DNA from: Legionellaceae bacterium
GTDB taxonomy: Bacteria; Pseudomonadota; Gammaproteobacteria; Legionellales; Legionellaceae
NCBI GenBank assembly: GCA_030148065.1
Contig: JASBUC010000022.1
Location: 1-64,000, forward strand
Reading direction: 5' to 3'
Length of the DNA: 64,000 nt
Every line of letters begins with the position of its first letter. Position 1 is the stretch's first letter. This document shows positions 57,189-64,000 of the stretch, piece by piece. The notes beneath the pieces were generated by a model. It searched no databases. It had not been told where the DNA came from and worked only from the letters and a program-made list of their open reading frames with translations. The position numbers and the translations under genes are program-made.

Positions 57189-59909
57189 ATGAGTGATACT
57201 ACTGTAACAGCTAAACAAAAGTCTATTTCAATCTTGTTACCCTTTAAAGATAATGTTGACTTGCTGCGCACTTGCATTGACTCACTTTTTAAGTACACGA
57301 CGTATCAAAACTATCAAATTATCTTAATCAATCATGAAAGCGTTGAGCTTAAGACGCACACCTACCTTAAAGAACTACTCAATCATGAGAAGGTACGCTT
57401 GCTCTATTATCAAGGAGCGTTTAATTTTTCAGCAATGAACAACCTTGCCGTTGAACATACTAATTCAGAATATCTTGTGCTTTTAAACAATGACACAGAA
57501 ATTCTCACAGAGGACTGGTTGCAAAAATTACTGTCTTTGGCTGCAAGGGTTTCTGCTGGTGCTGTTGGCTGTATGTTACTGTATAAAAATCGCGACATTC
57601 AACATGCAGGCATTGCCCTTGGGTTAAATGGGGCACTTTGTCAAAACCTCTATGCCCACATTCCATATGAGGCGGTCAAGGAAGACTCTTATTTTAAAAA
57701 AAGCTCAGAAGTCGATGCCATTACGGCTGCCTGTATGATGATAGAGCGCTCAAAGTATCTAAGAGTTGGGGGACTCAATCAAGAGAGTCTGAAGGTTGCT
57801 TTCAATGACGTTGATTTTTGTTTGAGACTAGAAAAACACCAATTAAAGAATTATTTTCATCCAGAGGTTTGTCTTATTCATCATGAATCAATGAGTCGAC
57901 TATTGGACTCTTTTGACAGCACCGGCGAGTTTTCCAAACACATTAGGGCCTTTAGAAACGCTCATGGTAAAAGAGTTAAAGAGCCCTCTTTATTCCAAAA
58001 AACTTTTCACCATCAATTGCTGCAATCAAGGCATGCCCCGTTATTTACTAAAACGATTTTAATTCTGGCTGTGCGTTTAAAGCAAGGTTATGGGGTTGAC
58101 TTGGTAATCAGAAATCAAGCCCGAGCTCTTGCAGAGAAGGGCGCTCGAGTTGTGATTGGCGTATTTGACTATCAAGAAAGTCACCTTGATAGCTTATATA
58201 AGATTGTGGTCTTACAACCATCTGCTAATCGCAGACGATTGACACAACAAGTAAAAAAGATGGCAAAAAAAGAAAAAGCGGTGTTTGTCATTGCCCACAC
58301 CAGTCCGTTTTTTGAGGTCTTGCCGGCACTTAGTAAGATGTCTAAGACCATTGCCTATGAACACGGCGATCCCAGCCCTCATCTTTTTAAGCGAGAGTAT
58401 TTTGCGCGAAAATTTGTCAAAGACTACAAGGTGCGTCGCGTGTACCCTTATGTCTCGAAAGTCATTGCGATCTCTCAATTTATTGCTCATGACATCTCTC
58501 GACCGGATGCGGCTATTGTCTACAACGGCATCAATCATTTAACCATTCGTCATTCAAAAGCAGAAAGAGATGCTTTTTGCACTAAGCATCAAATTGAGCC
58601 TACAAAAATCTGCTGTCTAATGGTGGCAAGACTTGGGGCTGGTGAAGCAAAATACAAAGGTACCAAAGAGTTTATCGCCTTTAAAAGGCAGTTGAGTAAT
58701 TTAGAGTATGAGTTTTTGTTAGTAGGAGCAGGGCAGGAGAGTGATGCTAAAGTCTATCAGGCTGAAGGAATTAAAGTGCTTGTTAATGCAAGCAATGATG
58801 AGCTTGCAATCTGTTATCAAGTAGCCGATGTCTATTTAAGCTTCTCAAAATGGGAGGGCTTTAATTTGCCGGTTGCAGAGGCAAGCTACTATAGAACGCC
58901 GACCTTTTGTTTAGAAAGCAGCGTACACTTTGAAGTAAGTCGACTTAATTTTAAAAGTGTTGATGAGATTGCAGAGAATCTTAAGAAACAAACAAAAGAG
59001 TCACTCCAGCGACTCGGGGGCTTACAAAACTTATTTTTAACTCGCTACTCCTGGCAAGAAAATAGAGATAAGCTTACGGCCATATTAGCAGACTTAACAA
59101 ACGCACCATCAATGAGTCAAAGCATTAGAGGCCTTATTAGCATCTGCATAGTCACCCGGGATCATCTTGAGCTTATAAAACCTTGTCTGTACTCGATTCT
59201 AGAGCACACAAAAGAGTGTCGCTTTGAACTGTTGATAGCGGATTCTGGCTCGCGCGATGAAGAGGTGCTTGCTTTTTATAAGACTCTGCCTTCTTGTTGT
59301 ACAGTCTTGTATTTTAATTATTACAACTTCTCTAAACTCAATAATCTGCTAGCTGCCAAAGCCCGTGGTGAATATCTATTGTTTTTAAATAATGATACAG
59401 AAATAACTCATCCGACTTGGTTGTCTGCCCTATTAGAGCCAATGGCGAATAAGAACGTCGCAGCCGTAGGACCACTTTTATGTTTCCCTGATGGCAACAT
59501 TCAGCATGCTGGGGTGGAGTTTTGTCAGACTCGAGTAAACAGGGGGTTGCCTTTTCATCCTTATCGAAAAAAGGATTTACAAGTCTCTCAGAATGCCGTT
59601 GGCAGCTTTGAGGTGCCAGCCTTAACCGGCGCGTGTCTCTTGCTTAAGCGTGATGCTTTCTGTGAATTTGGTCCTTTTGATGAAAACTATTATGAAGAAT
59701 GCCAGGACATTGATCTTTGCCTTCGTTTACAAAAGGAAGGCCTACGTTGTGTCTACACCAGCAAAGCCTGCATCATTCACCTTGAAAATGGCACCAGAGA
59801 GAGAGAATTGGACAAAAGAGACCGGCGCTACTTTCTTAAAAAATGGTCAAAGTACATCAAGAGAGAGTATCTTTCTCGCCCAAATCAACGCATGCGACTT
59901 GAGTGTTAA
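57189..59909 (+). CDS. Three-domain glycosyltransferase (GT2-GT4-GT2)
   Basis: A 906-aa protein with three catalytic modules. Residues about 10-235 form a GT2 domain (ISILLPFKDNVDLLRTCIDS, LVLLNNDTEIL, HAGIALGLNGAL, FNDVDFCLRL). Residues about 290-620 form a GT4/GT-B domain (AYEHGDPSPHLF, VARLGAGEAKYKGTKEFI, FSKWEGFNLPVAEASYY). Residues about 640-890 form a second GT2 domain (ISICIVTRDHLELIKPCLYS, LLFLNNDTEIT, HAGVEFCQ, CQDIDLCLRL). The two GT2 domains resemble each other and probably arose by duplication. It likely adds several sugars to the repeat unit in the cytoplasm. Confidence 0.88.
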   Translation: MSDTTVTAKQKSISILLPFKDNVDLLRTCIDSLFKYTTYQNYQIILINHESVELKTHTYLKELLNHEKVRLLYYQGAFNFSAMNNLAVEHTNSEYLVLLNNDTEILTEDWLQKLLSLAARVSAGAVGCMLLYKNRDIQHAGIALGLNGALCQNLYAHIPYEAVKEDSYFKKSSEVDAITAACMMIERSKYLRVGGLNQESLKVAFNDVDFCLRLEKHQLKNYFHPEVCLIHHESMSRLLDSFDSTGEFSKHIRAFRNAHGKRVKEPSLFQKTFHHQLLQSRHAPLFTKTILILAVRLKQGYGVDLVIRNQARALAEKGARVVIGVFDYQESHLDSLYKIVVLQPSANRRRLTQQVKKMAKKEKAVFVIAHTSPFFEVLPALSKMSKTIAYEHGDPSPHLFKREYFARKFVKDYKVRRVYPYVSKVIAISQFIAHDISRPDAAIVYNGINHLTIRHSKAERDAFCTKHQIEPTKICCLMVARLGAGEAKYKGTKEFIAFKRQLSNLEYEFLLVGAGQESDAKVYQAEGIKVLVNASNDELAICYQVADVYLSFSKWEGFNLPVAEASYYRTPTFCLESSVHFEVSRLNFKSVDEIAENLKKQTKESLQRLGGLQNLFLTRYSWQENRDKLTAILADLTNAPSMSQSIRGLISICIVTRDHLELIKPCLYSILEHTKECRFELLIADSGSRDEEVLAFYKTLPSCCTVLYFNYYNFSKLNNLLAAKARGEYLLFLNNDTEITHPTWLSALLEPMANKNVAAVGPLLCFPDGNIQHAGVEFCQTRVNRGLPFHPYRKKDLQVSQNAVGSFEVPALTGACLLLKRDAFCEFGPFDENYYEECQDIDLCLRLQKEGLRCVYTSKACIIHLENGTRERELDKRDRRYFLKKWSKYIKREYLSRPNQRMRLEC

Positions 59910-60047
59910 CCCATTAATAGGGAGCGTTTTGCCTAGGTGTGAACAGATTGCTTTGTGAACAGCCTGTGCAGTGAAACCATCAAAATTACATTGAAACACT
60001 ATTGGTTTGGGTATACTCTAATGCAAAAAAATTAATGAGCTTTATCA

Positions 60048-61025
60048 ATGAAGAAATACAATGTTTATGGACTTGGAAACGCGCTACTTGATATAGAAAT
60101 TAACGTCTCTGACCAAGATCTTACTTCATTGGGATTGGACAAAGGTGTCATGACCTTGGTTGATGAGAGCAAACAGCAGGAAATTATACAATCACTGACA
60201 AATCGTCCACATTTAAAAAGCTGTGGTGGCTCAGCAGCCAACACCATGATTACCTTACAACAAATGGGCTGTAGCACTTTTTACTCATGCAAAGTCTCAA
60301 ATGATGTGAATGGTCAAGCCTTTGTTAAAGATTTAATTTCTCATGGGGTGAGCACAAACTTAAGCCAACAAGCGCTGGGCTCAGGGACCACTGGTCGCTG
60401 CTTGGCATTGGTCAGTGATGACGCTGAGCGAACCATGTACACTCACCTTGGCGTTACCGTCGATTTTTCAAGCAATGAATTAAATCATCAAGCCATTGCA
60501 GAATCCGAATGCATTTACATTGAAGGGTATTTGGTGGCATCAGAGTCCGCAAGATTGGCCGCTATTGAAGCAAGAGAGGTGGCACATAAGCACAAGGTGA
60601 TGACCAGCATTACTCTCTCTGATCCAAACATGGTCAAATTCTTCAAAAATGAATTGCTAGAGATGATTGGGCCAGGGGTTGATATCTTGTTCTGTAACGA
60701 AGCCGAAGCAAAATTATTTAGTAACAGTGAGTCCTTGGATGACTGTTGCCGCTACTTAGAGACACTAGCTAAAACCTTTGTGATCACCAAAGGAAAACAA
60801 GGTGCAACCTTATATGACGGTCAACACTATCATCAAATTTCTGGTTTGAATGTCAATGTTATCGATACCTTGGGTGCGGGGGATGCCTTTGCGGGAGCTT
60901 ACTTAGCCGATTTGCTACAGGGAAATGAGCCGCTTAAGGCGGCGATCAAGGCAAATAAAGTTGCGGCAAAAGTGGTTACACACTTTGGTGCTCGTTTAAA
61001 AGAGCGGGATTTGGCCATCTTGTAG
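60048..61025 (+). CDS. PfkB-family carbohydrate kinase, adenosine kinase-like
   Basis: A 325-aa ribokinase-fold kinase. The N-terminal GNALLDIEINV, substrate-site SCGGSAANTMITLQQMG and C-terminal DTLGAGDAFAGAYLADL (catalytic Asp) are clear. SGTTGRCLALVSDDAERTMYTHLG matches the adenosine-kinase-like branch common in proteobacteria. The substrate could be a nucleoside or a sugar. It has its own upstream gap of 138 bp with a TATACT -10-like element (60013-60018), so it may be an independent gene beside the sulfotransferase-like gene, which follows after 13 bp. Confidence 0.85.
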   Translation: MKKYNVYGLGNALLDIEINVSDQDLTSLGLDKGVMTLVDESKQQEIIQSLTNRPHLKSCGGSAANTMITLQQMGCSTFYSCKVSNDVNGQAFVKDLISHGVSTNLSQQALGSGTTGRCLALVSDDAERTMYTHLGVTVDFSSNELNHQAIAESECIYIEGYLVASESARLAAIEAREVAHKHKVMTSITLSDPNMVKFFKNELLEMIGPGVDILFCNEAEAKLFSNSESLDDCCRYLETLAKTFVITKGKQGATLYDGQHYHQISGLNVNVIDTLGAGDAFAGAYLADLLQGNEPLKAAIKANKVAAKVVTHFGARLKERDLAIL

Positions 61026-61038
61026 CAGTGACAGCGCA

Positions 61039-62127
61039 ATGGAATGCATTCTTCATATAGGCACTGAAAAAACTGGTACCAGCAGTCTACAGGCGTGTTT
61101 TTATCAAAATAGAGACTTACTTGCCAGGCAGGGTATTGAGCTATTACAAAGTGCAGGACGCGATAACGCTCGAAAACTTGCTTGTTTTGCCATGAGTGAC
61201 CACTTAATCGATGAGTATTTAAAAAGCAACAAGATTGGTAGTGTTGAGCAAAAAAAAGCCTTTAATAAAACCTTGGCAAAAGCTGTTTCGAATGAATTAT
61301 CAAGGCTCTCACCTAGTACCAAAACGCTCTTAATTAGCAGTGAGCACTTTCATTCACGCTGCATTCAGATAGAAGATCTTATTCGCTTAAGGGCCTTATT
61401 AAGCCCATTCGTTAAGAGCTTTAAAGTCATTGTCTACTTAAGAAATCAGCTTGATTTGGCACGATCGCTTTTCTCAACCGCCTTAAAAAGTGGCTATGTG
61501 CTGGATGGTGTGGATGACTACATTGTTGAAACCTGTCAGGCTAGCAAGGCTTATTACAATTACAGCGCCCTGTTAGAGCGCTGGTCAGAGGTCTTTGGCG
61601 TTGAAGCACTAATGGTTCGTCCCTACCATAGAACACTGCTCTATAAACAATGCGTCATGCAGGATTTTTTCAAAACAGCCTTAGCAGACTTAAGACTTGA
61701 TAATTTCAAATGGCCAGAGCCCTTAAATACAGAGATAAGCTATTTTGGTCAACAGCTTTTAAATGTTTGCAATCAATTAGTAAGCTCGAGTAAGAACAAA
61801 GAGACGATGTTTCTTCGAAAAAAAATCATAAGAAAACTTGATGACTGCGGCTATGGCCAAGGTGAGGTCCCAAGTCTTAAGACGATTAAAATAGTCAGAG
61901 AACGATTTAAGACCATGAATCAACTAGTCACTCAAAACTGGTTTAACACATTGTCTGTTTCACCTCTGGAGATAGCACTTGATACAGCACATGAGGGAAT
62001 TAAGCCGTCCTTTTCTGAGAATGATGAGATAATAAAATATTTATTAACCAGCGCCCCAAAATCACCTAAGTTAGTTAATCGTTTATTAAAGCGATTCAAT
62101 ATAGGCCTTAATACTGTTTTTAAGTAA
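61039..62127 (+). CDS. Sulfotransferase-like protein
   Basis: A 362-aa protein whose N-terminus, CILHIGTEKTGTSSLQACF, matches the 5'-phosphosulfate-binding loop of PAPS-dependent sulfotransferases (H-x-G-x2-K-[TS]-G-T). FKVIVYLRNQLDLARSLFST with Arg and Ser matches the 3'-phosphate-binding segment. The remainder is helical and poorly conserved. If functional, it would sulfate a carbohydrate or the polyketide product. No cysH/cysC/cysN PAPS genes are in the window. It ends 11 bp before the polyketide synthase gene, suggesting co-transcription. Confidence 0.7.
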   Translation: MECILHIGTEKTGTSSLQACFYQNRDLLARQGIELLQSAGRDNARKLACFAMSDHLIDEYLKSNKIGSVEQKKAFNKTLAKAVSNELSRLSPSTKTLLISSEHFHSRCIQIEDLIRLRALLSPFVKSFKVIVYLRNQLDLARSLFSTALKSGYVLDGVDDYIVETCQASKAYYNYSALLERWSEVFGVEALMVRPYHRTLLYKQCVMQDFFKTALADLRLDNFKWPEPLNTEISYFGQQLLNVCNQLVSSSKNKETMFLRKKIIRKLDDCGYGQGEVPSLKTIKIVRERFKTMNQLVTQNWFNTLSVSPLEIALDTAHEGIKPSFSENDEIIKYLLTSAPKSPKLVNRLLKRFNIGLNTVFK

Positions 62128-62138
62128 GGGATAATGAG

Positions 62139-64000
62139 ATGGACCATGCAGTAAAAAAAAATAACAATCCAATTGCTATTGTTGGACTGTCTTTTCGTTT
62201 TCCGGGCGATCTCTGCGACAGTGAGGCCTTTTGGCAGTGCCTACTAAATAAAGAATCTAAAATCTCCGAGCTTGATAACAGCCGTTGGCCACAATCAAAG
62301 TACTACCACCCGAACAAAGACGTTGCAGGTTGCTCATATGTGAAAAAAGCAGGACTCTTGTCTGAACCATTTGCCTTTGCCGCCCCATTTTTTAAAATTC
62401 CACCGAGAGAAGCCGAACAAATGGATCCGCAACAAAGAATGTTGCTTGAGCTTAGTTGGCATGCCATTGAAGACTCAGGCATTCTACCTGCAACATTGTC
62501 TCAGAATAAAACAGGAGTTTACATCGGCGTTGGGGCACCAGATTATGGGGTCTCAAGTTTTATTACCGATGTTGGTGCGGTGGATTCTCACACCATGCTT
62601 GGCAATACCAATAGCATTGTAAGCAATCGTTTATCCTATTGTTACGATTTAAAAGGGCCAAGCATGTCAATTGACACGGCGTGTTCTTCCTCCCTTGTAG
62701 CACTTCATCAGGCTTGTATGAGTTTGTGGAGTGGTGAGTCAGATCACGCCCTAGTTGGTGGCTGTAATCTTATTTGTCACCCGTTTCCCTTTGTTGGTTT
62801 TTCAAAAAGCATGATGCTCTCTGAAAAAGGGCAATGCCGCTCTTTTGATCAAGATGGGGATGGGTATGTTCGCTCAGAAGGCGCGGCCATTTTACTACTA
62901 AAGCCCCTTAAAGCAGCAATTAAAGATGGGAATAACATTCATGCAGTCATTGTCAATACTGGGGTCAACAGTGATGGTAAAACCTCAAGCCTACCTGTTC
63001 CGTCAAGTCTCGCGCAAGCAAGGTTGCTTGAGAGCTTATACAGAGAGTCAAACCTTAACCCAAATGAGCTGGCTTATTTTGAAGCGCATGGCACGGGCAC
63101 TCAAATAGGCGATCCCATTGAAGCGAGCGCGATTGCCAGAGCATTGGGGCAAAAAAGAGAAACCCCCTTATTAATCGGCTCAGTGAAACCAAATTTAGGT
63201 CACTTAGAGTGCGGTGCTGGCATGGTGGGTCTTGTTAAGTTAATTCATTGCTTAAAAAATAAGAAAGTGCCTGCAAATAATCATTTTGACACACCCAACC
63301 CTAAGATTGATTTTAATGAGCTTAACTTACAAGTGGTTAACAAGACCCATGATTTGTCTGAGCATAAAGAGCCTTTGCTTATGGGGGTCAATGCGTTTGG
63401 TTTTGGTGGCACCAATGCCCATGCAATCTTAAAAGAGTACATACCCCCGCCAAAAAAAGAGGCTAAAAAAACTAGAAAACTACCGCCCCTTAGGATTAGT
63501 GCAAATTCAGAGGCTGAGTTTAATCTGCTGATAAAAGACTACAAAAATATGATTGAACAGCAGCAAGAGTCCTACTATGACATCGCCTACTCGTCATTCT
63601 TTCACCGCCCCTTGCTAAGCAAAGCATTATTAATCTGGCCAAAGTCAGAGACGGATCTTTTAGCGCAATTAGAGGCATACTCTAGTGACTCTCTCATTTC
63701 CACTAGAAGCACTAAAGAAAAGCGAAAGCTTGCGCTGGTCTTCTCAGGAAATGGTTGTCAGTGGGCTGAGATGGGTAGATCTCTTATAAAGAGTGAGTTT
63801 AAAAAAGCAAGGAGTTATTTAAATAGCATCGAGCAGATCTTTAAAAGTGAATTTAATCTTTCGGTTAAGAAGATTTTATTAACTGGTGAGCCAGATCGCT
63901 ATCAGCTAACAGAATTAGCACAGCCTGCTCTTTTTACTTTGCAGGTCATCATTTGTAAACTCATTCAAGACTATGGTGTTAAGTTTGATTTTGTGGTTGG
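62139..64000 (+). CDS. Type I polyketide synthase (partial; KS and start of AT)
   Basis: The first 620 codons of a modular synthase that continues beyond the right edge. The ketosynthase spans about residues 11-440: PIAIVGLSFRFPG, active-site Cys182 in DTACSSSLVAL, His317 in EAHGTGTQIGDPIEA, His355 in KPNLGHLECGAG, and the end GFGGTNAHAIL. An acyltransferase begins at about residue 532 (ALVFSGNGCQWAEMG). All three KS catalytic residues are present, so the domain should be active. The ATG at 62139 follows an AAGGG site. Later domains, including carrier protein and reductases, are not visible. Confidence 0.93.
   Translation, partial: MDHAVKKNNNPIAIVGLSFRFPGDLCDSEAFWQCLLNKESKISELDNSRWPQSKYYHPNKDVAGCSYVKKAGLLSEPFAFAAPFFKIPPREAEQMDPQQRMLLELSWHAIEDSGILPATLSQNKTGVYIGVGAPDYGVSSFITDVGAVDSHTMLGNTNSIVSNRLSYCYDLKGPSMSIDTACSSSLVALHQACMSLWSGESDHALVGGCNLICHPFPFVGFSKSMMLSEKGQCRSFDQDGDGYVRSEGAAILLLKPLKAAIKDGNNIHAVIVNTGVNSDGKTSSLPVPSSLAQARLLESLYRESNLNPNELAYFEAHGTGTQIGDPIEASAIARALGQKRETPLLIGSVKPNLGHLECGAGMVGLVKLIHCLKNKKVPANNHFDTPNPKIDFNELNLQVVNKTHDLSEHKEPLLMGVNAFGFGGTNAHAILKEYIPPPKKEAKKTRKLPPLRISANSEAEFNLLIKDYKNMIEQQQESYYDIAYSSFFHRPLLSKALLIWPKSETDLLAQLEAYSSDSLISTRSTKEKRKLALVFSGNGCQWAEMGRSLIKSEFKKARSYLNSIEQIFKSEFNLSVKKILLTGEPDRYQLTELAQPALFTLQVIICKLIQDYGVKFDFVV

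Noticed and set aside
62371-63108. Short plus-strand frames inside the polyketide synthase region
   Set aside because: They are out of frame with the uninterrupted ketosynthase reading frame that starts at 62139 and carries all catalytic motifs.

Overview
The window is a gammaproteobacterial chromosome segment, visibly AT-rich and densely packed. The surE-yqaA-nlpD-rpoS order, ygfZ divergent from sdhE-ygfX, coaE followed by zapD, ftsK-lolA, and a two-ATP-cone NrdA all point to Gammaproteobacteria. A partial bacterial-type phosphatidylcholine synthase, the large NAD-glutamate dehydrogenase, homogentisate dioxygenase and several unrecognised membrane or low-complexity proteins would suit a Legionella/Coxiella-like (Legionellales) relative. 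That placement is an inference; no Dot/Icm genes are in the window.

Layout. Positions 1-264 hold the 5' part of a phosphatidylcholine synthase gene on the minus strand. A 163-bp inverted-repeat element (411-573) separates it from a YhdP/AsmA-like envelope protein. The minus-strand run purB-nadB-nadA-recQ (4391-10612) covers purine and NAD synthesis and DNA repair. A 654-bp gap with three perfect DnaA boxes precedes prfB (with the RF2 programmed frameshift), lysS and an unknown membrane protein. nrdA-nrdB (15068-19090) lies behind a regulatory region with two NrdR boxes and one DnaA box. Next come a phosphodiester glycosidase-like protein, pmbA, infA, trxB, ftsK and lolA.

From 26350 to 30177 there is a tightly overlapping run: an unknown 494-aa protein, a HolD-like protein, a GspH/FimT pseudopilin, ubiC and ubiA. 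It converges with the cdd-pnp nucleoside-salvage pair. A membrane protein, a YbdK-type carboxylate-amine ligase, zapD, coaE and an alpha/beta hydrolase follow. Then come a small lipoprotein, surE, yqaA, nlpD and rpoS with a terminator, hmgA, a 1639-aa NAD-glutamate dehydrogenase, a cytochrome b561, and ygfZ / sdhE-ygfX.

From 48297 to the end is a surface-polysaccharide locus. It encodes UDP-GlcNAc 6-dehydrogenase (WbpA type), a WbpB-type oxidoreductase, a WecA/WbpL-type initiating transferase, a complete KpsM/E/D/T-type ABC export apparatus, a GT2, a three-domain glycosyltransferase, a PfkB-family kinase, a sulfotransferase-like protein and the start of a type I polyketide synthase (KS plus the beginning of AT). 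A second, near-identical copy of the 163-bp element sits immediately before kpsT in opposite orientation and supplies its start codon. The most notable items are this capsule-polyketide-sulfotransferase combination, the paired inverted-repeat elements and the DnaA-box cluster between purB and prfB. I saw no tRNA, rRNA, CRISPR array or full-length transposase.
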